NCBI GenBank assembly: GCA_002498985.1
Contig: DAJO01000030.1
Coordinates: 25,675-89,674, forward strand
Source of the DNA: Euryarchaeota archaeon UBA257
Lineage (GTDB): Archaea; Thermoplasmatota; Poseidoniia; Poseidoniales; Thalassarchaeaceae
Length of the DNA stretch: 64,000 bases
Direction of reading: 5' to 3'
Position numbers and translations under genes: made by a program. Below the pieces are notes generated by a model. That model saw only the letters and a list, made by a program, of their open reading frames with translations. It ran no database searches and was not told the DNA's origin. Positions 1 to 9,472 of this stretch are shown here, piece by piece (position 1 is the first letter of the stretch; each line of letters begins with the position of its first letter).

Positions 1-1
1 T

Positions 2-811
2 CCCGAAGGTAGTATCGAGGTAGTCCCCAGTGAAAGATACTTGCTTGTCGACAGTAATTCGGGTCCAATTTCTGAACAAATTCGCAATACCTGTGATATT
101 GCAATTGTCTGCGGAAAAACCGTAGATACTCACTCATTATCTAAACTTGCATCAGAATTAGTAAGTGAAAATGGTTGTGTTTTAACAATCCAGAATGGTC
201 TGGGTAATGCAGAACTATTAGCTCATAAAGTAGGTAGGAGTAGAGTAATTGTTGGTTCAATTACTCATGCGGCTTGGAGAAATAATGGTGGCGAAGTGCA
301 TTGGGTTGGTAGAGGAGAAATTATTTTTGGACCACTAGATGAAAGAGGTGATAAGTATACTGATTCTTTATTACAAGTGCTCAATGATGCGGAATTAAAT
401 GCTTCAAAATCAGATAATATTCAACAAATTTTGTGGAAAAAACTTCTAATTAATGTTGCGATAAATCCTGTTTGTTCGATTGCCGGTGTGCGAAATGGTG
501 CACTTTTAGAGGTCAAATCTCTTTGGCAACAGGCGATGCAGGCAATGCGAGAAGCCGCTATTGTCGCTCGTGCAAGTGGGGTAGATTTAGGAGATATTGA
601 ATTGGAAAGTTATCTCAGAGAAGTGGTCTCTATTTCTCCAAAGAATAGGTGTTCTATGCTTCAAGATATTATGGCGGGTAGGGAAACAGAAATTGATTCT
701 TTATGCGGGGCTGTAGTGATGCGTGGAGAAGCAGAAGGAATCCCTACTCCTTGTAACGCTATTTTACACGGTTTAGTCAAAGGAATCGAAAAATCTTCAA
801 GTTTAGATTAA
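2..811 (+). CDS. panE: 2-dehydropantoate 2-reductase, 5'-truncated by window edge
   Basis: The frame is open to the left edge with no start, so the N-terminal Rossmann nucleotide-binding part lies outside the window. What remains matches the ketopantoate reductase (ApbA/PanE) family: the stretch IQNGLGN, the segment WKKLLINVAINP carrying the Lys/Asn pair expected in the active site, and a helical C-terminal domain ending near EGIPTPCNAI. The family reduces ketopantoate to pantoate with NADPH in the cytosol, on the route to pantothenate and CoA. The gene is convergent with nadB; the two stop codons share TTAA. A TTG at 41 is in frame but internal to the homologous region, so it is not a credible start. 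Family assignment is good; the substrate is inferred. Confidence 0.85.
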   Translation, partial: PEGSIEVVPSERYLLVDSNSGPISEQIRNTCDIAIVCGKTVDTHSLSKLASELVSENGCVLTIQNGLGNAELLAHKVGRSRVIVGSITHAAWRNNGGEVHWVGRGEIIFGPLDERGDKYTDSLLQVLNDAELNASKSDNIQQILWKKLLINVAINPVCSIAGVRNGALLEVKSLWQQAMQAMREAAIVARASGVDLGDIELESYLREVVSISPKNRCSMLQDIMAGRETEIDSLCGAVVMRGEAEGIPTPCNAILHGLVKGIEKSSSLD

Positions 812-2418
812 TTTTCTAAATCTTGATTATAGTGAAGTCCAACATTGTTCTTTCTTTCTATCGATGCGTCGACAACGAGTTTTGCAACTTCAATCAGATT
901 TCTCAATTCTACTAAGTCTTGTGTGGGTTTACATGACTCCCAGATTCTTTTTACTTCGCCTTCTAGATGTATGACTCTTCTCTTGGCTCTTCTCAGCCTT
1001 TTACTATTTTTTAAAATCCCTACGTCCATCGTCATTGTTGTCCTTAAGGCATGTAAATCTGCTCGAAGAGGCGCATGTTCAACTAATACCTCCAAGTTTT
1101 CAGCACGCCAAAATGGTAAGTTAGTAGGTAATTCTTGTAATTCTTCATTTGATGATTTTTCAATTAAATCCCTGGCTGCTCTTTCAGAATAAACAACAGC
1201 CTCAAGTAGACTATTTGATGCAAGGCGATTTGCCCCATGTAATCCTGTTCTAGCAACTTCTCCAATAGCATATAATCCCGGCATTATACTTTCTCCTATT
1301 TTCACTTTACCTGAGTGATCGACATCAATACCTCCAACCATATAGTGTGCAGCAGGAATGATTGGTATTGGATCAATTCCTAATTTTATACCATATGATA
1401 ATAATTTACTATCTATATTCGGGAACTCTTGGACCAATTCGCTTCTTTTGAGATGTTCAGTTATCAGGAGAGCATTCCTATCTCCTGTTTTTTTAAGTTC
1501 TGAATCGATTGCTCTAGCAACGATATCTCTTGTCCCCAGAGATCCTTTATCACAATATTTCCACATAAATGAAAATTCTTCTGGCGATTCATTTTTTGAT
1601 AATTTCCATTTTTGATAATCATTTTCCATCATTAGAACTGCTCCTTTCCCTCTCATGGCTTCAGTAATCAAGAACGGCTTCGAATCATCATTTGCCAAGG
1701 ACGTGGGATGAAATTGTATGAATTCAATATCTTTGATATCTGCACCTGCGCGAAATGCCATTGCTACTCCGTCTCCAGTTGCTATTGAGGGATTAGTTGT
1801 AGATGAATGAAGATAACCTACACCTCCTGTGGCTAAGATTATTGCTTTTGCAGGTAATGTATGTACTGTTCCAGATGGCGATAAACACCATATCCCTACG
1901 ACTCCTTTTTTTGGGTCCCCGTATTCTCTTTGTATCAAATCTATAGCCATCCAATTTTCATATATCCTAAAATTTTCATCGATTTCGTTAGATGCAGATT
2001 TAGAAAGTGCCCTCTCAATTTCTGCTCCTGTAGCATCTTTTGAGTGTAAAATTCTTCGATTAGAATGCCCACCTTCTCTAACTTTATCATATTCTCCATC
2101 TCGATTCTTATCAAAACGTACTCCGTGATTTTCTAGATCTCTAATTCTTTCAGCAGCTTCTAAGACTACTGATCTTACCACTTTCTCGTCGCACAATCCT
2201 GCGCCAGATGATAGCGTATCTTGCACATGCGCTTCTATCGCCTTTTGATCATTTGAGTCTAGTACTCCTGCTATACCTCCTTGTGCCCAATTTGTATTCG
2301 ATGTGGAAATACTTTTTTTTGTTATCAAAGCCACATTCAAGCCTTTTTCGGCACAACGATTTGCTAAAAATAAACCTGCAATTCCAGAACCTATTACTGC
2401 GATGTCGACATTTGGCAT
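808..2418 (-). CDS. nadB: L-aspartate oxidase
   Basis: Flavoprotein that oxidises L-aspartate to iminoaspartate, the first step of de novo NAD synthesis, working with quinolinate synthase. The sequence shows an N-terminal FAD-binding dinucleotide fold (VDIAVIGSGIAGLF), the RRILHSKDATG segment, the substrate-site motif QFHPTSL, an AAHYMVGGI motif, and GANRLASNSLLEAVV near the flavin, followed by the helical C-terminal domain of the succinate dehydrogenase/NadB family. Length (about 536 aa) is normal. I chose the ATG at 2418 because the next residues start the FAD fold directly. An in-frame ATG at 2445 would add nine residues (MQGGGDDEL) and has a possible GGAAG ribosome site, so it cannot be excluded. 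Fumarate reductase-type flavoproteins are the alternative, but the motif set favours NadB. Confidence 0.9.
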   Translation of the reverse strand: MPNVDIAVIGSGIAGLFLANRCAEKGLNVALITKKSISTSNTNWAQGGIAGVLDSNDQKAIEAHVQDTLSSGAGLCDEKVVRSVVLEAAERIRDLENHGVRFDKNRDGEYDKVREGGHSNRRILHSKDATGAEIERALSKSASNEIDENFRIYENWMAIDLIQREYGDPKKGVVGIWCLSPSGTVHTLPAKAIILATGGVGYLHSSTTNPSIATGDGVAMAFRAGADIKDIEFIQFHPTSLANDDSKPFLITEAMRGKGAVLMMENDYQKWKLSKNESPEEFSFMWKYCDKGSLGTRDIVARAIDSELKKTGDRNALLITEHLKRSELVQEFPNIDSKLLSYGIKLGIDPIPIIPAAHYMVGGIDVDHSGKVKIGESIMPGLYAIGEVARTGLHGANRLASNSLLEAVVYSERAARDLIEKSSNEELQELPTNLPFWRAENLEVLVEHAPLRADLHALRTTMTMDVGILKNSKRLRRAKRRVIHLEGEVKRIWESCKPTQDLVELRNLIEVAKLVVDASIERKNNVGLHYNQDLEN

Positions 2419-2624
2419 CAATTCATCATCGCCACCGCCTTGCATGTTACTTCCATGGCATAGTAATGAATGAATCTTCGCTTATTGAAAATGATTTTCG
2501 GCTTTGAAAAAGAACTCATTTTTTCGTGTCATAGCGCCTGAGTCCTCCTCAATGTTCATAGAGTAAAATGCAGCAGCCAATGAATGATGTCGGCGATAAA
2601 TTGCTGATATTATATGGTGATGGG

Positions 2625-5600
2625 ATGCATCTTGTAAGAATTGAACTGGAAAATTTCAAATCTTTCGGTGGTGAAATAGTAATTCCTTTCGAAGAGGGAT
2701 TCACTGCAATCACTGGCCCAAATGGTTCAGGTAAGTCTAATTGTGGCGATGCCATACAATTTGTTCTCGGACCTAAATCTACTAAGTCTCTAAGGGCTTC
2801 AAATGTTTCTGAGTTAATTTACAATGGTGGTGGAAGAGGTAAAGCTGCCAGAAATATGTCTGCTACACTAGTTTTTAGAAATGAACCAGAGATTGATGGT
2901 AGGCGTAGATTGAGAATTGAAACAGAAGAAGTTTCATTCACTCGTTCAGTACGTTTAAACCGTAAAAATGATACTATTTCTTCATATTATGTCAACGGCA
3001 ATCCCTCCACTGCTACTGAAATGAGAAGAATATTAGCAGAAGCCGGATTACATGGTGATGGATATAATATCGTATTACAAGGAGATGTCACTACTTTAGC
3101 GACAATGACTCCTCACAAAAGAAGAGGAGTTCTGGAAGAGGTCGCAGGAGTAACTGCATATGATGATGAGATTCGTCGTGCTAACAATCAAAGAAAAGTT
3201 GTAGAAAATAATATTGAGACCATTGATCTTTTCGAAGACGAACAGAAAAAACGCCTAAAAGGACTTGAAAAAGAAAGGCAGCAAGCATTGAAGTTTAAAG
3301 ATCTAAAAGAAGAATTAGATTCAAATAAAATCATTTTAAAACAATCAAGACATAGAAATCGGTTAGATGATGTCCGACTTCTCGGCGATGAACGTTCGAA
3401 TTATAGTAAACAAGTTGATGACTTGACAAACCAAATTAGAGATGGGAATACTGAGTTAGGAAAATATGACGAAGAACTTGTCCAAATAGGTGACGATTTA
3501 GATGAAATTATGAGTGGCGATGCTAAGGAATTATTTGAAACAATTCGCAAGCATGAAATCGATGTTGAAACCAACTCCGACAGGATAGGGGACCAATCCA
3601 AAATCATTGAATCTACTAATCATGAGATTGAAATAATCCGCGAAGATCATCAACGAGTCAAAGATTCCTATGATAGTGCGCACCAAGAACTTGAGAATGC
3701 ACAAATTAATTTATCTAATTCACAAGAAGATTTAGCTAGGGCTGCACTCGATGAAAATCAAGCTAGGGAAGCCATACAATCAGGAGATCGTCTCGGGCGA
3801 GATTTGAACCGTGCCCTGGGTCAAGCAACTGAACTAGTGACTCAAACCCATCAAGATTATTCTACTGCTAAATTAGAATCAGACAGGGCAGAACAAAATG
3901 CCCAAATTTCATCTGAGAAATTAGCAGATTTAGAAGAAGAATACGAACAAGCGACCCTAACTAGGGATGATTTAGAGTTATTGGGAGAAGATATCCAAAA
4001 TGGTGGAGAGGCAGTCGATCGAACACACTTGGCTAATGAGTTACAAAGATTAACCAAACAAGAAGTTGGCTTAAGGGAAGACAGAGATAGGGCTGAGATT
4101 AGAGCCAGAGATGCTGAAGTAGACTTGGCTAAAGCTAGAGCGCGACAAGAAGCAAAAGCTAACAGACCAGGCTCAGCAATCACAATAGCAGCTCTTTCGA
4201 AATTAAGACAGAGTGGAGAGATCAAAGGAATTCTTGGTACATTAGGTGAGTTATGCTCACCTAAAGATACGATTCATGAAGAGGCATTGGCTATAGCATT
4301 AGGAAATGGTCTTAGAAGTATAGTTGTAACCAATGATGAAGTAGCTGCAGATTGCATTAAATGGTTAAGAATGAATGGTGGTGGACGTGCCACTTTCCTC
4401 CCATTAAACAAATTAAGTGTTTCAAGGCCTCAAGGTCGTACACTGATAGTCTCCAGGAACCCCGGAGTCCTAGGTTTCGCCCATGACTTACTTGATTATG
4501 ATTCAGAGATAGATATCGCTGTAAGATATGCCTCTAGAAATACCTTGATTGTTCAATCGATGGATATAGCTAGGAAAAATATGGGTGGCGCAAGAATGGT
4601 CACCTTGAAGGGAGATATTATAGAAGGTTCAGGAGCAATGACAGGAGGGTCTCCAGTTGGCTCTTCGAGACCCAGTTTCGGCGGAGGTAATCCCGGACAA
4701 CTAGGTTCTGAAAAATTAGAAAGGTCTTTGGAAGAAGCAAATCTGATTTATTCGACGGTCGAAGCAGCATTAAGAGAACTGAGATCTAATCAACAAGATC
4801 TAAGGGACCAAATTCATGGATTAGATGATAGTGACCAATCTGTGAAATTAAGGGAATGGAAATCAGATCTTTCCAGAGCTCAGAAAGATGTGGACGAAAT
4901 TGGAAACAAAGTATTAGCCGCACGAAAAGAACTTTCAGATGCTGAGGTTTTATTCAATTCAGCTAAATCTTATGCCGATAAGGCTAATGAGACTCACCTA
5001 CAAGCTCTAGAATCTCGAGTTAATGCAGCAGAAGCATTACAGAACCATACTCCAGACCACCTTTCCCAGATACTCCGTAATGCAGAAAAAACTAGGACTG
5101 AAGCAGAGAGAACTAAATTGCAATCAGAATCATCTATAATTAGTACTAATGAGAGGTTGAAGATTCTTTCAGATAGAATTTCTGATTTAGAAAGGCAAAT
5201 AAGTTCTAAACAGAAATCAATCAATGAAGCAGAAGAAGAAGTTATCAAACTAGAAGAATCTATTCAGAGTTCTAGAGAATTACTGATTGACCTAAAGGGT
5301 CAAGCCTCACAATTCAATGAAGAACAACAAATTCTGACCCAAAGAAGAGAAACTATTCTCGAGGAAAGAGCCAGTTTGAGAGCCTCTCTTGAAACTCGTT
5401 CACAAAATCGCCAAACTTTTAATTCTCGGATTGAGGATTTGAATATTCAGATTAATCAGAAAAGGGCTGCGGTAAATGAAATTGTTGCCGAATTAGCAGA
5501 TGAGAATATTGAAATTCCATCAATAGATATCCAATTACCCACTGTAGCCGAGGCGGAAAAAGTAGTGCAGGGACTTGAAAGGCGCCTCGGTTATCTTGGG

Positions 5601-6557
5601 GATGTGAATATGTTAGCAATTGAACAATATGATGTTGCAGTTGAACGTATAGCAGGCCTTGTAGAGGATGGTAAAATTCTTAGACAGCGTCGAAATGATC
5701 TTGTTGGAATCGCAGAAAGACTTGAATCCGAGAGGAAGAAGAGGTTGTTATTAGTATTCGACCATGTGAATAAAAATTTCAGCAGAGTGTATCAGAGTTT
5801 GCAACCTGGAGGAATTGGTAGTTTAAGGCTAGAAAATAGAAAAAATCCCTTTGAAGGCGGTTTAGAGATGGATTGCGTACCTCCAGGTAAGAATAGTAAA
5901 ACTAGAAGAAACCTTCTTTCGGGTGGAGAGAAATCTATGGCCGCTCTTGCTTTGATATTCGCCATTCAAGATTATGAACCAAGTCCATTCTATTATTTCG
6001 ATGAAGTAGACCAAAACTTAGACCCGTTTAATTCAGAGTTAATTGCTTCACTTTGTTTAATGCGTTCACAAAGAGCTCAGTTCATTATGGTGACACTAAG
6101 GAAAGTCAGTTTAAATCTGGCAAATCACCATATTGGCATTACTCATGCGGGAGATGGTTGTAGCCGTAGAATCACAGATTTCGATCGTGCAGCAGCATTA
6201 CAAATGAGTGAAGATATAGAAAAAGAAGAAGCGGCTAGGAAACAATCCGATGAAGAGCGCTCAGAATTAGTCCTGCCAGATCCAAATCAAATGCCTAGAG
6301 TACCTGAGCCGCTTGGCACCCCCAAATCACTTGGAGGGCTTGCCGGAAGAGCGGGTGTAGAGTTAGAAGATGAATCAGAAAACTCTGAATCTCCATCACC
6401 CGATATTGAAAATAAGAATCTAGAAGCATTAAGAGAAAGGACAGAAGACTGGAGCGAAGATATTGCTGAAGACAATATCGTTCAAAAAGCCATCACTGAT
6501 GAGAGTTTAGGTGAAGATACAGAAGAGGTTGAATCATCAGAAGTAGAAGTTGAGTGA
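2625..6557 (+). CDS. smc: Chromosome segregation protein SMC
   Basis: Large coiled-coil ATPase of the SMC-ScpAB condensin, which extrudes and organises chromosomal DNA. Seen: N-terminal FKSFGG and the Walker A GPNGSGKSN; long heptad-rich arms; a hinge around position 4200-4700 with glycine-rich turns (GALTGG-like region GSGAMTGGSPVG); a C-terminal signature LLSGGEKSMAALAL and Walker B FYYFDEVDQNLD. A highly acidic tail of about 110 residues follows the head, with no obvious fold. The start at 2625 is chosen because MHLVRIELENFKSFGG is the standard SMC beginning and is preceded by GGTGATGGG; the frame is open to an ATG at 2568. First gene of smc-scpA-scpB, spaced 6 nt from scpA. Confidence 0.95.
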   Translation: MHLVRIELENFKSFGGEIVIPFEEGFTAITGPNGSGKSNCGDAIQFVLGPKSTKSLRASNVSELIYNGGGRGKAARNMSATLVFRNEPEIDGRRRLRIETEEVSFTRSVRLNRKNDTISSYYVNGNPSTATEMRRILAEAGLHGDGYNIVLQGDVTTLATMTPHKRRGVLEEVAGVTAYDDEIRRANNQRKVVENNIETIDLFEDEQKKRLKGLEKERQQALKFKDLKEELDSNKIILKQSRHRNRLDDVRLLGDERSNYSKQVDDLTNQIRDGNTELGKYDEELVQIGDDLDEIMSGDAKELFETIRKHEIDVETNSDRIGDQSKIIESTNHEIEIIREDHQRVKDSYDSAHQELENAQINLSNSQEDLARAALDENQAREAIQSGDRLGRDLNRALGQATELVTQTHQDYSTAKLESDRAEQNAQISSEKLADLEEEYEQATLTRDDLELLGEDIQNGGEAVDRTHLANELQRLTKQEVGLREDRDRAEIRARDAEVDLAKARARQEAKANRPGSAITIAALSKLRQSGEIKGILGTLGELCSPKDTIHEEALAIALGNGLRSIVVTNDEVAADCIKWLRMNGGGRATFLPLNKLSVSRPQGRTLIVSRNPGVLGFAHDLLDYDSEIDIAVRYASRNTLIVQSMDIARKNMGGARMVTLKGDIIEGSGAMTGGSPVGSSRPSFGGGNPGQLGSEKLERSLEEANLIYSTVEAALRELRSNQQDLRDQIHGLDDSDQSVKLREWKSDLSRAQKDVDEIGNKVLAARKELSDAEVLFNSAKSYADKANETHLQALESRVNAAEALQNHTPDHLSQILRNAEKTRTEAERTKLQSESSIISTNERLKILSDRISDLERQISSKQKSINEAEEEVIKLEESIQSSRELLIDLKGQASQFNEEQQILTQRRETILEERASLRASLETRSQNRQTFNSRIEDLNIQINQKRAAVNEIVAELADENIEIPSIDIQLPTVAEAEKVVQGLERRLGYLGDVNMLAIEQYDVAVERIAGLVEDGKILRQRRNDLVGIAERLESERKKRLLLVFDHVNKNFSRVYQSLQPGGIGSLRLENRKNPFEGGLEMDCVPPGKNSKTRRNLLSGGEKSMAALALIFAIQDYEPSPFYYFDEVDQNLDPFNSELIASLCLMRSQRAQFIMVTLRKVSLNLANHHIGITHAGDGCSRRITDFDRAAALQMSEDIEKEEAARKQSDEERSELVLPDPNQMPRVPEPLGTPKSLGGLAGRAGVELEDESENSESPSPDIENKNLEALRERTEDWSEDIAEDNIVQKAITDESLGEDTEEVESSEVEVE

Positions 6558-6563
6558 GGTGTT

Positions 6564-7574
6564 TTGTTGTCTGTTTTCGATGGTTCTTCAATGAGAGATG
6601 ACATAGTATCTCGATTACTTGGAGGTGATGCCGATCTGGATACAAACAGGTACCTAGACAGATTAGTCGAATTATCGAAAGTAGAAGAAGCTGAACATCA
6701 GTTTTTGATAGACCCTTTCGATCGTTCAGTAGCATTAGTTTTCCAACTATTCCATAATAGTGATTTAGACCCATGGGATGTAGATTTATCTGTATTCCTA
6801 GAATTATTTTCTAATAGAATTAATGACTCAGAAAATATCGATTTACCTACTTGTGGACGTTTAGTTCGTATGGCTTGGTCAATACTCAGAGGCCAGGCAA
6901 GTACATTGATTGAGAGGCAAGAGAGATCCCTCTTTGAAGAAGAAATTGAAGATACTTGGGATTTCGAGGATACATGGGAAAGTGATTTTTCAGATGAGGA
7001 TTATAATTTCTCAGTAGGAGTACTTACAGGCGCTGCCGATGAAGTGCTACCCAGTATGTTCGAAGGGAGAATTCACCGTGAAGAAGGGAGGCCAGTTACG
7101 TTAGGAGAACTTCTAATGGGTCTCCAAGCAGCAGGAAGACTTTCTGAAGAGCAAAGAATGAGAGAACAAATTGCGAAAGAACGTCGTGAAGCTAATGAGA
7201 AAGCAAGGGCTAGGTTTGGAGGTAGCTTGCATGTTGAAAATCTTGAGGGTGATCTTGAAAGAACTTGGAATGCATTACGTAGCCGTACGATTTCTAATAA
7301 TGAATCAACTGATCTTAGTGAGATAGTTGATATCCTCAAAGAAAATTCTTTGAAGTCAGGGATTGGTCTAGATGAAGCCGAGTCAGAAGCCCAAGTCACA
7401 GCTTTAATTTCATCTTTGTTTCTTACACATAGAGGTTATGCTGAGGTTTCACAAGATAGTGAGGGGAATATATCTCTGAAGAATCTTCATTTAGATGATG
7501 ATGATTTTTCAACTTTAACAAATAGAATAAACCCTAAATCCAAACTTCCTGGGGGAATTATTTTCAATGAATGA
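6564..7574 (+). CDS. scpA: Segregation and condensation protein A (kleisin)
   Basis: Kleisin subunit that bridges the SMC heads and binds ScpB. The N-terminal region (LDRLVELSKVEEAEHQFLID and a following helix with NSDLDPWDVDLSVFLELF) fits the ScpA SMC-neck-binding helices; the middle is acidic and low in complexity; the C-terminal 60-70 residues fit a winged-helix that would contact the other SMC head. The length, 336 aa, is longer than the usual bacterial 240-260 aa because of the acidic insert near residues 115-165. The start is TTG at 6564 with GAGGTG just upstream; ATG at 6591 is the alternative. The gene overlaps scpB by 8 nt, which supports translational coupling of the complex. Confidence 0.88.
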   Translation: MLSVFDGSSMRDDIVSRLLGGDADLDTNRYLDRLVELSKVEEAEHQFLIDPFDRSVALVFQLFHNSDLDPWDVDLSVFLELFSNRINDSENIDLPTCGRLVRMAWSILRGQASTLIERQERSLFEEEIEDTWDFEDTWESDFSDEDYNFSVGVLTGAADEVLPSMFEGRIHREEGRPVTLGELLMGLQAAGRLSEEQRMREQIAKERREANEKARARFGGSLHVENLEGDLERTWNALRSRTISNNESTDLSEIVDILKENSLKSGIGLDEAESEAQVTALISSLFLTHRGYAEVSQDSEGNISLKNLHLDDDDFSTLTNRINPKSKLPGGIIFNE

Positions 7575-8178
7575 TGCAAGTCTTTCAGTAATCCTCGAAG
7601 CAATAATGTTCACTTCTGGACGCTCAATGTCTACTGAAGAGCTTTCTAAAACAGTTGATAAATCTATTGACGAGGTTAAATCATCTCTAGACGAATTACA
7701 ATCTAGGATAAAAAGAAGGCAAGATTCTGCATTGCAATTAACCGAAGTTTCTGGGAGATGGATTTTCGAAGTTCGTCCAAATCTTTCTCCCTTCTTGCCT
7801 GAAACATTCCGTCCTGATACTCCTCAAAGACTCCTTCCTGCGGCTGCATTAATAGCATATCATCAGCCCATGGCCCAGTCTCAATTAGTCGAAATGCTAG
7901 GTCAAAGAGCCTATGATCATGTTAGAGATTTAGCAAACTTAGGTCTTATTGATAGACGTAGAGATGGTTTGACTAGGCGCCTCACTACAACTAGGAGATT
8001 CGCAGAGTATTTCGGTTGTCCTGAAGTTGATTATCGTGCTGTTCGTACATGGTTCCGTTCAGAAGCAGCTAAGGCTGGCCTTACTAGTGCTCAATTGGCT
8101 GCTTCTTTGGCTCCGGATGAACAGATGTCAATTACTGAATTCACTGGTGAAGACGAAATAAATAATTCCGATGAATAA
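7567..8178 (+). CDS. scpB: Segregation and condensation protein B
   Basis: Dimeric double winged-helix partner of the kleisin in SMC-ScpAB. Seen: first wing helix VILEAIMFTSGRSMSTEELS, then LTEVSGRWIFEVRP, the second wing helix around LLPAAALIAYHQPMAQSQL and the DLANLGLIDRRRDG turn, all at the expected spacing for ScpB; the 203 aa length is normal. It begins inside the end of scpA (ATGAATGA overlap) and ends 1 nt before the stop codon of the convergent HMG-CoA reductase gene. The protein is cytosolic and nucleoid-associated by family knowledge. Confidence 0.92.
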   Translation: MNDASLSVILEAIMFTSGRSMSTEELSKTVDKSIDEVKSSLDELQSRIKRRQDSALQLTEVSGRWIFEVRPNLSPFLPETFRPDTPQRLLPAAALIAYHQPMAQSQLVEMLGQRAYDHVRDLANLGLIDRRRDGLTRRLTTTRRFAEYFGCPEVDYRAVRTWFRSEAAKAGLTSAQLAASLAPDEQMSITEFTGEDEINNSDE

Positions 8179-8179
8179 T

Positions 8180-9472
8180 TTATCCATTTCTAATTGTATT
8201 TAGAGCAGCCTCTACAGTTGCCATTGTTATTCTGTCCCCACTCTCTTTGACGATAGTAGCTACTTGATCAATTTCTTCGTCTTTTGCTCCCGCAGAACTA
8301 ATCATATTTTTCAAATGTAATTTCATATGTCCTGCTTGTATTCCAACAGTGGCCAATGCTCTTAATGCACCCAAATTTTGAGCCATACCTGCAGCAGCCA
8401 TTACTTTAGCTAAATCATCAGCACTATTTATTCCTAGCAGTGCAACGTTGGTTTGAGCGCCGGGATGTATCCTTACTGCTCCGCCAACCAACCCTACAGC
8501 CATAGGGCATTCTATACTTCCAACTAGGTTCCCATCTGCATCTTTTTCCCAATGTGTCATTGAAGTATACTGCTTCTCATGTGCACAGTAAGAGTGTGCG
8601 CCGGATTCAATAGCTCTCCAATCTTGCCCGCAAGCTATTGCTATAGGTGAAATTGCATTCATTATTCCTTTGTTATGTGTAGTAGCTCTGAAAGGATCTG
8701 CTGCTGCAAAATGGTATGCTTGTATTACTCCATCTATTACTTCTGAACCTTGTTTTGCATCTCCACTATCTGACATCTCTTCGGGAGTGAATGTAGCACT
8801 AACTCTAGCTAGTCTATGAATCGCGAGATTACTAATAATCCTTAGAATAACAGTGCCTCCTGACAATGCTTCTATTCTGGGTGCGATAGTTTCTGCCATT
8901 GTGTTTACTGCATTGGCTCCCATTGCATCTCTACAATCTACTAATATGTGGGCAATGACCATAGGGCCGGACATAGTTTCGATAATTCGAACTTCCACAT
9001 CTTTGCACCCTCCTCCAAATTTAACTAAGATAGGGTCTACGTCATTGCACAACTGAATCAACTCATCTTTGGCGGAGAGAATAGATTTTTTGGAGGCTTC
9101 AGGATCTTCACAATTAACGATTTGAATTTGTCCTATCATGATAGGGTCTGTGTTGTTAGATGTAAATCCTCCATTTGATTGACACCTCTTTGCCATATTG
9201 GATGCAGCTGCTACGACACTTGCTTCTTCAACTACAAAAGGTATCAGATAATGTTCACCATCAATAATGAAATTAGTAGCTACTCCAATTGGTAATGAAT
9301 ATCTACCAACAACATTCTCTATCATCCGATCCGCAGCGTCTTCTGATAGTTCTGAGTCTGCCCAAGCATTTACTTGTTCAGGAGTTAGCCCTGCAAGTTG
9401 TGCGAGTTTCTCTCTCCTCTCAGGTACTGATAGTTTGTAAAATCCTTTCAATCGACTGTTATCTACTGGCAT
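8180..9472 (-). CDS. hmgA: Hydroxymethylglutaryl-CoA reductase, class II
   Basis: Reduces HMG-CoA to mevalonate, the committed step for archaeal isoprenoid membrane lipids. The motifs are those of the class II (Pseudomonas mevalonii-like) enzymes rather than class I: ENVVGRYSLPIGVATNF near the N-terminus, EEASVVAAAS, DAMGANAVNTMAE, GQDWRAIESGAHSY, and GHMKLHLKN at the C-terminal flap with its catalytic His. About 430 aa, as usual for class II, with no membrane anchor. The ATG at 9472 follows GGTGGAGAC, a good ribosome site; a TTG at 9493 would add seven residues and could be used leaderlessly from TTTTAAAG near 9521-9528. Class II HMGR in archaea is regarded as bacterial in origin. Divergent from the Orc-like gene across the repeat-bearing gap. 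Confidence 0.93.
   Translation of the reverse strand: MPVDNSRLKGFYKLSVPERREKLAQLAGLTPEQVNAWADSELSEDAADRMIENVVGRYSLPIGVATNFIIDGEHYLIPFVVEEASVVAAASNMAKRCQSNGGFTSNNTDPIMIGQIQIVNCEDPEASKKSILSAKDELIQLCNDVDPILVKFGGGCKDVEVRIIETMSGPMVIAHILVDCRDAMGANAVNTMAETIAPRIEALSGGTVILRIISNLAIHRLARVSATFTPEEMSDSGDAKQGSEVIDGVIQAYHFAAADPFRATTHNKGIMNAISPIAIACGQDWRAIESGAHSYCAHEKQYTSMTHWEKDADGNLVGSIECPMAVGLVGGAVRIHPGAQTNVALLGINSADDLAKVMAAAGMAQNLGALRALATVGIQAGHMKLHLKNMISSAGAKDEEIDQVATIVKESGDRITMATVEAALNTIRNG

Noticed and set aside
845..2128. Plus-strand frames opposite nadB
   Set aside because: Antisense shadows; low-complexity Ser/Leu-rich products with no domain.
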